Notes: generated by a model from the letters alone, not told the origin. DNA of 64,000 bases from Thalassocella blandensis (GCA_902141825.1 CABFPG010000004.1:186001-250000); one strand, 5' to 3'; shown: positions 50,277-59,287, counted from the stretch's first letter. Numbers and translations: made by a program.

Positions 50277-51623
50277 ATGCCTAAGAGCCCAATAAACACT
50301 GGTAGCTACAGCCGCCAACAAGAAATAGAAGCTTTGCAAAGTGAATGGAACTCCGATCAACGCTGGGCTAATGTAAAACGCACATACTCCGCCGAAGACG
50401 TAGTCCGTTTGCGTGGTTCGGTTAAGCAAGAGCACACTATCGCCAAACGCGGCGCAGAAAACTTATGGCATCTCATCAGTGAAGGCGCACACCCAAGCTT
50501 TCGTCCAGAAAAAGATTTTGTAAATGCAATGGGCGCCCTGACAGGCGGCCAGGCAGTGCAACAAGTTAAAGCCGGTATACAAGCTATTTACCTTTCAGGT
50601 TGGCAAGTGGCTGCCGACAATAACTCGGCTGAAACCATGTATCCAGATCAATCCCTCTATCCCGTGGACTCCGTACCTACCGTAGTACGCCGGATAAATA
50701 ATTCATTTATGCGCGCGGATCAAATTCAATGGCGCGAAGGAAAAAATCCTGGAGAAGAAGGTTATATAGATTATTTCGCTCCGATTATCGCGGATGCTGA
50801 AGCGGGATTTGGTGGCGTACTCAACGCCTACGAATTAATGAGCAACATGATCGCAGCCGGTGCTGCCGGCGTGCATTTTGAAGACCAATTAGCCTCAGTG
50901 AAAAAATGTGGCCATATGGGCGGTAAAGTTTTGGTGCCGACTCAGGAAGCTGTCGACAAACTCACAGCAGCAAGATTGGCGGCGGATGTTGCTGGCGTAC
51001 CCACCATCCTGCTCGCTCGCACAGATGCGAATGCCGCTGACTTATTGACATCAAACGCCGATCCACGAGATGAAAAATTCATCACCGGTGAACGAACAAA
51101 AGAAGGATTCTATCGTGTTAAAGCGGGGATCGACCAGGCGATAGACCGTGGTCTTTCCTATGCACCATATGCGGATTTACTCTGGTGCGAAACAGCAACA
51201 CCGTCTTTAGAAGAAGCTAAAAAGTTCGCTGAAGCCGTGAAAAAAGAGTATCCAGACCAACTGCTGGCTTACAATTGCTCACCTTCATTTAACTGGAAGA
51301 AAAATCTGGATGACGCCACCATTGCCAAATTCCAAACCGAACTTTCGGCTATGGGGTATAAATTCCAGTTCATTACGCTTGCGGGTATTCACAACATGTG
51401 GAACAGCATGTTTAACCTTGCTCATGCGTATGCCCGTCGTGACATGTCTGCGTACGTAGAACTTCAGGAAAAAGAATTCCGCGATGCACGCAAAGGCTAT
51501 ACGTTTGTTGCGCACCAGCAGGAAGTGGGCACAGGATACTTCGATGATATGACTAATGTCATCCAGGGTGGCAACTCTTCTGTCACCGCTTTAACGGGCT
51601 CAACTGAAGCAGCTCAGTTTTAA
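50277..51623 (+). CDS. aceA: Isocitrate lyase
   Basis: 448 residues from ATG 50277, which follows GAGAGAGGA. Splits isocitrate to glyoxylate and succinate. The catalytic KKCGH motif is at 209-213; [14 protein letters not shown] (about 167-180) carries metal-binding Asp and Glu. [14 protein letters not shown] and [10 protein letters not shown] are family blocks. Divergent LysR gene upstream; a long hairpin terminator downstream. With glcB it completes the glyoxylate shunt; aceK is not in the window. Confidence 0.97.
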   Translation: MPKSPINTGSYSRQQEIEALQSEWNSDQRWANVKRTYSAEDVVRLRGSVKQEHTIAKRGAENLWHLISEGAHPSFRPEKDFVNAMGALTGGQAVQQVKAGIQAIYLSGWQVAADNNSAETMYPDQSLYPVDSVPTVVRRINNSFMRADQIQWREGKNPGEEGYIDYFAPIIADAEAGFGGVLNAYELMSNMIAAGAAGVHFEDQLASVKKCGHMGGKVLVPTQEAVDKLTAARLAADVAGVPTILLARTDANAADLLTSNADPRDEKFITGERTKEGFYRVKAGIDQAIDRGLSYAPYADLLWCETATPSLEEAKKFAEAVKKEYPDQLLAYNCSPSFNWKKNLDDATIAKFQTELSAMGYKFQFITLAGIHNMWNSMFNLAHAYARRDMSAYVELQEKEFRDARKGYTFVAHQQEVGTGYFDDMTNVIQGGNSSVTALTGSTEAAQF

Positions 51624-51768
51624 TCCAAAATTATGTGTAAGCGAATCATCCCGATTGCTGCTCGGAGGTCGAGATACTGTTAGTTCGAAATTTACCGCAT
51701 TCAATATTCTATTGACTGTCCCCAAATGGCATTTTTTGAACTCAACAGTATTTTCATCAGCCCCTCTC

Positions 51769-51819
51769 GCCAAGGGTCGCCATTAAATCTCTGATTTAAC
51801 TTGGCCCTTGGCTATTTTT
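51769..51819 (+). terminator. Long compound hairpin terminator after aceA
   Basis: GCCAAGGG/CCCTTGGC (51769-51776, 51805-51812), CCA/TGG and TTAAATC/GATTTAA stack with small bulges to about 18 pairs around a 3-nt loop, then TATTTTTC. It overlaps the stop codon end (51812) of the convergent sco gene, so the two genes share the structure. Confidence 0.82.
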
Positions 51820-52561
51820 CCAGCCGCCTCGAAACTTGCATAAAATCCATAACTCTCAATATATCATGAGCGATTACCGCTGAGGATAAAAACCCAGGTT
51901 CCCCCGGTCCATTTTCAGTTGGCTTTATAATGGCCTGCAGCTTTCCATTTGGGTTTATCAAATACAACTCCACACCATGAGTCACTTCATAGTAGCCTGT
52001 TTCCGCGTCCTCTGGCATTTTTTGATAACGTAACCCCAACCCGGATTCCAAGCCGTTTTTCAAATAGTATGCATCGGAACGTTTATTTAGATCTCGTGAC
52101 ATATAATCCGTATCCACGGGTACCAGGCCTATAAATCTCGCATTAAAAAACTGTAAATACTGTTTAAGCACTGATGGTGTATCACGCTCCGCATCCACCG
52201 AATAAAAAATCACGTTAAAATTTTCCATGCGGTTCTCTTTTGCTATAACATCATAAACCTTATTTAATTTAGTCATAATTGTCGGGCAAACATCTGCACA
52301 ACTGGTAAAGCCATAGCTGATTAAGTGCCAGCGCCCTTTCAACGCCTCCTGGGTGAACGACTGTTGGTTTTGATCCAAAACTGAAAACATTGGCAACTCC
52401 TTTGCTTCTGCCAAAATCACCCCGTGTATTGATGGGTATGTAGCAGCGCGAAACCCTACAGATAGATTAACAACAATCATAGAAAGGCATAAAACACAAA
52501 GACCAACGGCAAAATACTGTTTCATTCCGACAGATTCTTGATTGCGCTCAACGTTATCCAT
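51812..52561 (-). CDS. SCO1/SenC family copper chaperone for cytochrome oxidase
   Basis: 249 residues from ATG 52561; a TTG four codons earlier and an ATG at 52525 are alternatives. An N-terminal anchor (about 17-38, FAVGLCVLCLSMIVVNLSVGF) is followed by a thioredoxin-like domain. YGFTSCADVCPTIMTKL carries the copper-binding CxxxC and THGVELYLINPNG carries the conserved His. SCO proteins deliver copper to the CuA site of subunit II. Located at the 3' end of the cox operon, after a 300 bp spacer filled by a 13-bp repeat array. Confidence 0.92.
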   Translation of the reverse strand: MDNVERNQESVGMKQYFAVGLCVLCLSMIVVNLSVGFRAATYPSIHGVILAEAKELPMFSVLDQNQQSFTQEALKGRWHLISYGFTSCADVCPTIMTKLNKVYDVIAKENRMENFNVIFYSVDAERDTPSVLKQYLQFFNARFIGLVPVDTDYMSRDLNKRSDAYYLKNGLESGLGLRYQKMPEDAETGYYEVTHGVELYLINPNGKLQAIIKPTENGPGEPGFLSSAVIAHDILRVMDFMQVSRRLEK

Positions 52562-52687
52562 ACACTTTCTCAAATAATCAAGATGACGATTAAAAAGGTT
52601 ATTGAATTGATAGCAATAAAAGCTTCAACAACTTATGAAATTCAGATGTAACTGACTCTGCAGACACTATCGGGTATTGGATCTCCT

Positions 52688-52878
52688 GAGTGAAACTACT
52701 GAATGGAACTATTGAGTGGAGCTATTGAGTGAAATTAGCGAGTAAAACAAACTATTGATTAAAACTATTCAACGGTACTATTGAGCGGCACTATTCAACG
52801 ATACTATTGAGCAGTACTTTTCAGATCAGAGGAGTTTTTCATAAGAGCTATTCAGAAGAACTATTCAGAAGGGCTATG
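52688..52878. repeat. 13-bp tandem array, about 13 units, entering the coxIV coding end
   Basis: Units in phase at 52688, 52701, 52714, 52727, then a 17-bp unit, then 52757, 52770, 52783, 52796, 52809, an 18-bp interruption, and 52840, 52853, 52866. Examples: GAATGGAACTATT, GAGTGGAGCTATT, CAACGGTACTATT, GAGCGGCACTATT, CAGAAGAACTATT. The middle units alternate GAGC and CAAC starts, a 26-bp higher-order period. The last two units contain the coxIV stop codon and its last few codons. Confidence 0.92.
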
Positions 52879-53241
52879 ATGATCTTTGAAATCCAAGATT
52901 TCCTGTTGCCAAAGTTGACTGAAGTTAAACTCTCTTGACTGTGTAGTATATTGACCCTCTACCGCCATAAATAGAATTAACACTAAAATAGCACCCGGAG
53001 GCAACAGCACTAGTGTTTTTAAAGCAAAGCGCTCAAGTCCCAAATGCATAAAAACACTCAGAATAAATGCTGCTTTGAGCATCATAAACATGAGCACCAA
53101 AGTCCATCTCAAGTATCCCTGAAGCTGGAACAGATCAACCATATAAGAGAAGGCACTTAGAACAAACAACAAAATCCATACTTTAAAATACTTAGCTAAA
53201 GATGATACTTCATGGCTTTCATCTACAGTTTGAATTCCCAT
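52861..53241 (-). CDS. Cytochrome c oxidase subunit IV family protein
   Basis: 126 residues from ATG 53241, chosen because GGAG lies 7 nt before it; a longer frame reaches 53277. Three membrane segments: VWILLFVLSAFSYMVDLFQL, WTLVLMFMMLKAAFILSVFMHLG and LVLLPPGAILVLILFMAV. The FMHLGLERFALK stretch after helix 2 fits the prokaryotic subunit IV (CoxF/CtaF-like) family. The C-terminal SPSE-stop is encoded by the 13-bp repeat array. Confidence 0.85.
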   Translation of the reverse strand: MGIQTVDESHEVSSLAKYFKVWILLFVLSAFSYMVDLFQLQGYLRWTLVLMFMMLKAAFILSVFMHLGLERFALKTLVLLPPGAILVLILFMAVEGQYTTQSREFNFSQLWQQEILDFKDHHSPSE

Positions 53242-53280
53242 GAGAACACTCCACATGTGAACAATAAAAATGATCAAACG

Positions 53281-53943
53281 TTACCACAAGTAAAACAAGG
53301 CAAATATAAAGACCCAGACCAAATCAACAAAGTGCCAGTACAGCCCGGTAATTTCAACAATATGTAACGAACGCCCATCATAATGCCCAGCTAATATTTT
53401 CGCAGCAACAATGCAAAGGTAGATAACCCCCGCGCTTACGTGAACACCATGAAAGCCAGTAATCATAAAAAAGCATGCCCCAAATTGTTCTGCACCCAAA
53501 GGGTTTGACCAGGGACGAACGCCTTCAGAGATCAGCTTGCTCCACTCAAAAGCTTGCATACTGACAAACATCGCTCCAAGAAATGCTGTGGCCAACATTA
53601 GTTTGACTGCCAGCTTTTTATTGTTCTTGTAGGCGTAATTCACCGCGAGTGCCATAGTGCCACTACTACTAATTAGAACAAAGGTCATGATAGCGATCAA
53701 AATCAGCGGCAAATGAATACCACCGATGGTGAGAGCAAACACTTCACTCGTATTAGGCCACGGCGCCGTCGCGCTGATGCGAACATTCATATACGCCGTA
53801 AGAAATATGCTAAAAATAAAAGTATCGCTTAACAGGAAAATCCACATCATTAGCTTACCCCAGGGAACCTGGAAAGCCTGCTTTTCTGCGGACCAGTCGT
53901 CAACTAGAGACTGTAAAGAAGACGTGTTCGACTGAGATTGCAT
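53281..53943 (-). CDS. Cytochrome c oxidase subunit III (second copy)
   Basis: 220 residues with five membrane segments. FHGVHVSAGVIYL and GLYWHFVDLVWVFIFALFYLW are subunit III signatures. The first helix region starts GKLMMWIFLLSDTFIFSIFLTAYM. This copy keeps the full WHFVD motif, so it looks like the standard subunit III. Follows the first coxIII-like gene after 29 bp. Confidence 0.93.
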   Translation of the reverse strand: MQSQSNTSSLQSLVDDWSAEKQAFQVPWGKLMMWIFLLSDTFIFSIFLTAYMNVRISATAPWPNTSEVFALTIGGIHLPLILIAIMTFVLISSSGTMALAVNYAYKNNKKLAVKLMLATAFLGAMFVSMQAFEWSKLISEGVRPWSNPLGAEQFGACFFMITGFHGVHVSAGVIYLCIVAAKILAGHYDGRSLHIVEITGLYWHFVDLVWVFIFALFYLW

Positions 53944-53972
53944 ATACCGACCTCACATACCTACGCAGCAAA

Positions 53973-54671
53973 TTAATTTAGCGTAACTCCACACAGTGCA
54001 GCAATAAAAGCGTAAGTGCCAGGAGAACTTGTTGTTAACAGTACGAGAAAAATCCACAACACAAGCAAATAATGCCAATAGAGAGCGCAAAGCGAAATAC
54101 CCTCATATCGGATTTTTCTACCATTTGATCGCCAGACATAGACGAGAAGCCAACCCAATACGACAATGCCTGCCAAGAGGTGAATTGCATGAAGACTAGT
54201 TAACAAGTAAAAGTAACTATTCGCGGGATTGCTGGCATAGTCAAACCCGAGGTTTATCAAATACTGAAATAACAACAATTGTGATGCTATAAACTGCAAA
54301 GCCAATAACAGGCTTATGCCCAACGCCAGTAAGCTCCATTGAACTTTATTGTGCCTTAGAAGATAGACAGCGCCCTCTAATACGATACTGCTAGCCAATA
54401 AAAAACTCGAATTCAACCAAAGTCGCTGCGGGTTATAAAATGGTTGCCAATAATCTCCGGCAAGAGCTTGAAAATCGGGGTACTGTGACCGAGCGATAAA
54501 CGTTACCACAAATAAAGTAAAAAATACGGAGATAATAACCAGTAGAATTACCAGAACAGGCTTTTTATTTACCGGGATTTCAATTCCTTCTTCAATTCGG
54601 GAATACTCTAATGGAGATGTGTAAGAAGGCGTGAGCCAGGATTTCTCAGTAATCTCGGAAAACACTTTCAT
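53973..54671 (-). CDS. Cytochrome c oxidase subunit III-like protein (first copy)
   Basis: 232 residues: a 38-residue cytoplasmic start, then about five helices. LHAIHLLAGIVVLGWLL and CALYWHYLLVLWIFLVLL correspond to the subunit III motifs, but the Asp of WHFVD is replaced (WHYLL). Its ATG overlaps the coxI stop by 4 bp. Two tandem subunit III genes suggest a split of roles or a heterodimer; which is the functional proton-delivery helper is unknown. Confidence 0.85.
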   Translation of the reverse strand: MKVFSEITEKSWLTPSYTSPLEYSRIEEGIEIPVNKKPVLVILLVIISVFFTLFVVTFIARSQYPDFQALAGDYWQPFYNPQRLWLNSSFLLASSIVLEGAVYLLRHNKVQWSLLALGISLLLALQFIASQLLLFQYLINLGFDYASNPANSYFYLLTSLHAIHLLAGIVVLGWLLVYVWRSNGRKIRYEGISLCALYWHYLLVLWIFLVLLTTSSPGTYAFIAALCGVTLN

Positions 54672-56440
54672 AGGCTTTTACCTCGAGGCTTTGATAATTC
54701 ATTAATCGCATCCTGCGGAACATTTTGCGGGATATAATCCTGCTGAACATCAGGTACGCTGTAATCATACGCCCAACGGTACACAATCGGCAGCTTATCC
54801 CCCCAATTGCCATGAGGCGGTGGATAGACCGCGGGTTGCCACTCTAGCGAAGCGGCATGCCAAGGGTTTCTTTCACATTTCTTTCCATTTCTTACGGTAT
54901 AAATCAAATTGAAAATAAAAATTAGCTGGGCAACTCCCACTATTAACGCCGAAACCGTAATACCCGCGTTAAGGGATTGCACAGATGTATCGGTAAATCC
55001 TGTGTCTCCCATCGCATAATAGCGGCGAGGCACGCCAAGAAATCCCAGATAATGCATAGGCAGATAGATGGCATAAGTGCCTAAAAAAGTGATCCAGAAA
55101 TGCCACTTACCCATTCCATCATGAAGTTTTTTGCCACTAATAAGAGGAAACCAGTGGTAAATTGCCGCGAACAGCACCATGATAGGCGACACGCCCATCA
55201 CCATATGAAAGTGCCCTACTACAAAATAAGTGTCGGATAACGGCAGATCGATTACTACATTTCCTAAAAATAAACCAGTTAATCCACCGTGTGTAAATGT
55301 AAAGATAAAACCTATGGCAAAAAGCATCGGCACAGTTAAATGAATATTACCTCGCCAGAGTGTTAATACCCAGTTGTATACTTTTATTGCTGTCGGCACC
55401 GCGATTATTAATGTGGTTGTCGCAAAGAAATAGCCAAACACCGGACTCATGCCACTGACATACATATGATGGGCCCAAACAACAAAACTCAACAAACCAA
55501 TTGCAACAATCGCCCATACCATCATGCGATAACCAAAAATATTCTTCCGTGCATGCACTGATAACACTTCTGAAACCATGCCAAATGCAGGCAAAGCCAC
55601 AATATAAACTTCCGGATGACCAAAAAACCAAAACAAATGTTGGAATAATACTGGGCTTCCACCCGCATAATCGAGTTTCTCGCCTAAGGATACTATGGCA
55701 GGCATAAAAAAACTGGACCCAAGCAACTTATCCAAGGTCATCATTATCGCGCTGACTAACAGCGCAGGAAACGCGAGCAAACCCAAAGCCGTAGCAACGA
55801 AAATCCCCCAAATTGCCAGAGGCATTCTCATTAGACTCATGCCATGTGTTCGAGCTTGCAAAATGGTAGTAATGTAATTCAATCCTCCCATGGTAAACGC
55901 AACAATAAAAACCGCTAAAGACATGAGCATAAGAATGATTCCCATATCAGCACCGGGTGTTCCATCTAAAATCGCCTGCGGAGGATAGAGCGTCCAGCCC
56001 GCACCTGTAGGTCCACCAGTAACAAAAAAACTTGCCAGTAAAATCAACACAGACAACAGATAGGTCCAGAAACTCAGCATGTTCATATAGGGAAATACCA
56101 TATCTCTGGCACCCAGCATGAGTGGAATCAAATAATTTCCAAACCCGCCCAACAATAAAGCGGTTAGTAAATAAATCACCATAATCATGCCATGCATAGT
56201 GACAAACTGGAGATAAGCATTGGGATCAATAAAATGAAAGGTTTCTGGAAAACCTAATTGAAGACGCATTAAACCGGATAAAACCAGCGCAACAAGACCG
56301 ACAAAAATAGCGGTAATACCATACTGAATGGCAATCACTTTGTGATCCTGGCTCCACACGTACTGGGTAAACCACCCTGTCGGTTCGTGCATATGTGCAG
56401 GCTGATCGGCAATAGCAGTGCCAGCGTCAACGATTGCCAT
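54668..56440 (-). CDS. Cytochrome c oxidase subunit I (aa3 type)
   Basis: 590 residues, twelve or so helices. Reduces O2 at the heme-CuB centre and pumps protons. GHPEVYIVALPAFGMVSEV carries the D-channel Glu and the CuB His-Tyr pair (A1-type oxidase). WAHHMYVSGM supplies the CuB His pair, TAIKVYNW the K-channel Lys and VGHFHMVMG the heme His ligands. The low-spin heme His is in VTMHGMIMV (near 80-88). Follows coxII by 20 bp. Confidence 0.96.
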   Translation of the reverse strand: MAIVDAGTAIADQPAHMHEPTGWFTQYVWSQDHKVIAIQYGITAIFVGLVALVLSGLMRLQLGFPETFHFIDPNAYLQFVTMHGMIMVIYLLTALLLGGFGNYLIPLMLGARDMVFPYMNMLSFWTYLLSVLILLASFFVTGGPTGAGWTLYPPQAILDGTPGADMGIILMLMSLAVFIVAFTMGGLNYITTILQARTHGMSLMRMPLAIWGIFVATALGLLAFPALLVSAIMMTLDKLLGSSFFMPAIVSLGEKLDYAGGSPVLFQHLFWFFGHPEVYIVALPAFGMVSEVLSVHARKNIFGYRMMVWAIVAIGLLSFVVWAHHMYVSGMSPVFGYFFATTTLIIAVPTAIKVYNWVLTLWRGNIHLTVPMLFAIGFIFTFTHGGLTGLFLGNVVIDLPLSDTYFVVGHFHMVMGVSPIMVLFAAIYHWFPLISGKKLHDGMGKWHFWITFLGTYAIYLPMHYLGFLGVPRRYYAMGDTGFTDTSVQSLNAGITVSALIVGVAQLIFIFNLIYTVRNGKKCERNPWHAASLEWQPAVYPPPHGNWGDKLPIVYRWAYDYSVPDVQQDYIPQNVPQDAINELSKPRGKSL

Positions 56441-56460
56441 AATTTCACTCCTACTAGAAT

Positions 56461-57837
56461 TTATTTTTGAACAGCGTTGTTTTTCATTTGTGAAATAAAA
56501 ACTGCCACATCATCGATGGCTTGTTCCGAGTTAAGTGTTTTTGCCAGTAGTTGCATTTGATTACCAAAGTAATCAGCCTCATGACCACCTCGTAATCCAT
56601 GCTGGAAGAAATGAATCTGCCGACGGACATACCAATCCTGTAAACCCGCAAGTTTTGGCGCACTTAAAGCAAGGTTTCCCTCACCCTCTTGCCCATGGCA
56701 ACGCGCACAGTTTTGATATACTTTTTCCCCGCGCTTTACATCAGCATTTCTAATAGTGGCAGGACTATTAATGTGCGACAGTGATTCTACATAAGCTGCA
56801 ACATCCTGAAGAGCTTTTAAGTCAGGCAGCGTTGAACTCATAGAAGCCATTTGACGGCCAAGATCATCAGCTTCATAAGTTCCGCGGATGGATTGTTGGT
56901 AGTGCTGCAATTGACGTACTATGTAAGATTGATGCTGACCAGCAAGCGCTGGAGCCTTACTTACCACACTCCCCTGCGCTTGCTGTCCGTGGCAGGACGC
57001 GCAAACCATATAGAGACTTTTACCCGCGGCTAAATCCCTGGTTGCTGTTTGCTGACTTTGGGCAAAAGTGGGTTGCTCGGCCAGCCACACTTTAAACTCC
57101 GACGATGTCTCAACTACCACTTTTCCGCGCATCGCGTAGTGTGCAATTCCGCAGAGTTCCATGCACAAAATATCGTAAACACCCAGTTTTTCGGGGGTAA
57201 ACCACACGTAGGAAACCAGACCGGGAACAGCATCCATTTTTACGCGGAATTGTGGCACTGCAAAATTGTGCAAGACATCTTTTGAACGCAGCAGGACTTT
57301 TGCTGGCTGCCCTTGCGGAAGATGGAGTTGATTATCTTCAACAATTATATCGTCTTGTCCGTTTAGGTCTTTCGGGTCCAGGCCCATAGGATTTAAATCA
57401 GAAATAAAATGAGCGTGGGTTTTGCCAAACACCCCATCCTCACCCGGGAAACGATAAGACCAATGCCACTGTTGCGCCAGAACTTCAACTTGAGAAGCGT
57501 TTTTGGGCACGTCGATAAACTTTGCCCAGACAAACAATCCTGGAGCCAGCATCAGCACCACACCGACTGTGGTCAATAGCGTTAAACTGGTTTCTAGTTT
57601 ACGATTTTCGGGATCATAATCCGCTTTACGTTTAGGAGAGTAACGATAACGGAACACCACATAGGCCAGAAATAAATTTACCGCGATGAAAACCAGTCCT
57701 GTCACCCAGAAAGTAACATTCACCGTAAAATCAATGCTGGACCAGTTTGACGCTAAAGGCGTAAACCACCAAGGGCTCACAAAGTGAAACACCAGGGTAA
57801 AGATGACTAACAAAACCAATACAATAGCGAGCTTCAT
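56461..57837 (-). CDS. Cytochrome c oxidase subunit II with two cytochrome c domains
   Basis: 458 residues from ATG 57837. Two N-terminal membrane helices (about 1-85). The cupredoxin CuA domain (about 100-260) has VLHNFAVPQFRVKMDAVPG and DILCMELCGIAHYAMRGKVVVE, with both Cys, Glu, His and Met ligands. Two c-type heme domains follow (CASCHGQ near 283, CARCHGQEGEG near 378), each with a following Met. Single-heme caa3 subunit II is common; a two-heme fusion is less so. The tail likely takes electrons directly from membrane or periplasmic donors. First gene of the operon. Confidence 0.95.
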   Translation of the reverse strand: MKLAIVLVLLVIFTLVFHFVSPWWFTPLASNWSSIDFTVNVTFWVTGLVFIAVNLFLAYVVFRYRYSPKRKADYDPENRKLETSLTLLTTVGVVLMLAPGLFVWAKFIDVPKNASQVEVLAQQWHWSYRFPGEDGVFGKTHAHFISDLNPMGLDPKDLNGQDDIIVEDNQLHLPQGQPAKVLLRSKDVLHNFAVPQFRVKMDAVPGLVSYVWFTPEKLGVYDILCMELCGIAHYAMRGKVVVETSSEFKVWLAEQPTFAQSQQTATRDLAAGKSLYMVCASCHGQQAQGSVVSKAPALAGQHQSYIVRQLQHYQQSIRGTYEADDLGRQMASMSSTLPDLKALQDVAAYVESLSHINSPATIRNADVKRGEKVYQNCARCHGQEGEGNLALSAPKLAGLQDWYVRRQIHFFQHGLRGGHEADYFGNQMQLLAKTLNSEQAIDDVAVFISQMKNNAVQK

Positions 57838-57957
57838 AGCGTGAACGCCCTCTTTTGATTGTGCATGTAAGTACAAAAAAGACTGCGGTCAGCAGGTTTT
57901 TAGTAGCTGTGAGCCCACCGCAATAGCTAGATCAAACAACCTGCTAAACAGATACAG

Positions 57958-58008
57958 ATATGTAAACACCAATATACGGACACCAATATCGCCAATATGT
58001 AGACACAA
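57958..58008. repeat. 14-bp degenerate repeat, 4 units (one short)
   Basis: ATATGTAAACACCA, ATATACGGACACCA, ATATCGCCA, ATATGTAGACACAA. The third unit is 5 bp shorter. Lies 120 bp upstream of coxII. Confidence 0.7.
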
Positions 58009-58144
58009 ACATGTCTTCGCCCAAGGTTTGGCGCCGCTGCAACGAAACAACGAAATTACCTTAGCGGCAAATTAAACGTTTTAGAAGCTCAAACGTCTAG
58101 CAACTAACAAGGTGCTGAATCGAAGCGGGATATAGCCCGTCACA

Positions 58145-58248
58145 AATGTCAGTCACTAAAGTCAGTGGCCAATGTCAGCACCTAAAGCCAGCAGCTAAAG
58201 CCAAGCACAATAACCAACTGCAACAGCCAGTTGCTAAAAGCCATATTC
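58145..58248. repeat. 13-bp tandem array, 8 units, ending at a stop codon
   Basis: Units in phase from 58145: AATGTCAGTCACT, AAAGTCAGTGGCC, AATGTCAGCACCT, AAAGCCAGCAGCT, AAAGCCAAGCACA, ATAACCAACTGCA, ACAGCCAGTTGCT, then AAAAGCCATATTC. Early units alternate AATG/AAAG. The array stops within a few bases of the stop codon (58251) of the adjacent gene. Confidence 0.88.
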
Positions 58249-58250
58249 TA

Positions 58251-58805
58251 TTAAGGTGCCCAGTGAACGAACCGGTTGAACTGGTGCTGCGCCCCGACGA
58301 CCCAACCCGGTGTTGCTACGCCTATTCCCGCCGACTCCAATTGTTCATGCCTGTTAACGATTTCCTGAAGTTTATTTTCATTTCGACTGTCAACATCAAC
58401 AAAAAAAACATGTCGCCCTGCACTCAGCTCTTGCTGAAAACGTTCAAACAGATGATTTGTTTTCTGAATTCCCCACAAACCGCCTTCCCAAGTACAGAAC
58501 CCCAGAATTACAATGGAAAAAATAACCGTCGGCGCCCAACCAATCGACGAGTGAAAGCCGAAGGCCGTAGTAATACCGATGGTCAACGCCACCAAAACAA
58601 CGCCCGCAATTAAGCCTATAAAACCGGAATGGATAAGATCCTGTCGAGAAAGTGAATTCACAGAATGCAAATGATGGGATTCCACTCCGGCAGGTTCGTT
58701 GCTTAACACATGCAACTGCTCTTCTTCAAAACCGGACTTCATGAGTTCCTGCTCCAACATGGCCAGGTCGTCTAAATTACTACTCAGATAATAATGGCGC
58801 TTCAT
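58251..58805 (-). CDS. Two-helix membrane protein of unknown function
   Basis: 184 residues from ATG 58805, 6 nt after GAGGAAG. The N-terminal soluble part (1-65) starts MKRHYYLSSNLDDLAMLEQELMKSGF. Two adjacent helices follow (about 68-115: GFIGLIAGVVLVALTIGITTAF and WAPTVIFSIVILGFCTWEGGLWGI), then a C-terminal soluble part with HVFFVDVDSRNENKLQEIVNRH. This layout, a ferredoxin-like ACT-ish fold flanking a Gly-rich helical hairpin, occurs in small gammaproteobacterial stress-associated membrane proteins. No catalytic motif. Stands alone. Confidence 0.72.
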   Translation of the reverse strand: MKRHYYLSSNLDDLAMLEQELMKSGFEEEQLHVLSNEPAGVESHHLHSVNSLSRQDLIHSGFIGLIAGVVLVALTIGITTAFGFHSSIGWAPTVIFSIVILGFCTWEGGLWGIQKTNHLFERFQQELSAGRHVFFVDVDSRNENKLQEIVNRHEQLESAGIGVATPGWVVGAQHQFNRFVHWAP

Positions 58806-59239
58806 AATTTCTTCCTCATTCAGCACGCTATATCAAAGTGTGTTTTTGCTTCCATTGAAAAATTCATTTGATTGCTTTTTTACACCAAAGCCTTTATTGC
58901 AAACACTCTTATACAAGTATACCACTGGCTTTTGAGATTATTGCGTTCAAAAATTCACATCCAATATACTGAAAGAAAATCAACCAATGTGTTTATATTC
59001 GAATTTCATTTAACATCATTTTTGATGTCCGACAGACATAATATTTGTTGCGTTTAATAGCAAATATAAATATTCATGCTTCGTCAGTTGACAAGGTTTT
59101 TATTGACTTGAAAAAGGGGCATGTCCTTAGAAAAAGGATCAGCGAGCATATTGTAAATGGAGCGCCTTTAGAGTCCTAAAGCGCTCGAATAGAAATAACC
59201 GGCTGGCGTGAAATGAGGAAATTCTGGTTTTGCGCACTC
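58806..59239. other. Spacer between flagellin copy 3 and the two-helix protein gene
   Basis: No supported gene. Contains the hairpin at 59160-59186; AT-rich around 58870-59060. Confidence 0.4.
59160..59186 (-). terminator. Hairpin downstream of flagellin copy 3
   Basis: GAGCGC/GCGCTC and TTTAG/CTAAA pair, 11 pairs with one bulged base and a 4-nt loop, 100 bp past the flagellin stop. No T-run on the minus strand; termination is inferred from position. Confidence 0.45.
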
Positions 59240-59287
59240 CATGTTAAACCTAATGTTAAGCCTCATGTTAAACCCCATGCTAAACAT
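59240..59287. repeat. 12-bp tandem array, 4 units, abutting the flagellin stop
   Basis: CATGTTAAACCT, AATGTTAAGCCT, CATGTTAAACCC, CATGCTAAACAT in exact phase. The last base of the fourth unit is the final base of the flagellin copy 3 stop codon (59287-59289). Confidence 0.88.

Larger units (their letters stand above)
57838..58250. other. Spacer upstream of the cox operon
   Basis: About 410 bp, no gene supported. Contains the arrays at 57958-58008 and 58145-58248. The operon promoter should be in the left part. Confidence 0.45.

Noticed and set aside
58146-58613. 155-residue plus-strand ORF
   Set aside because: It starts in a 13-bp repeat array and then runs antisense to the membrane protein gene, which has the better ribosome site and a clear membrane-protein layout.
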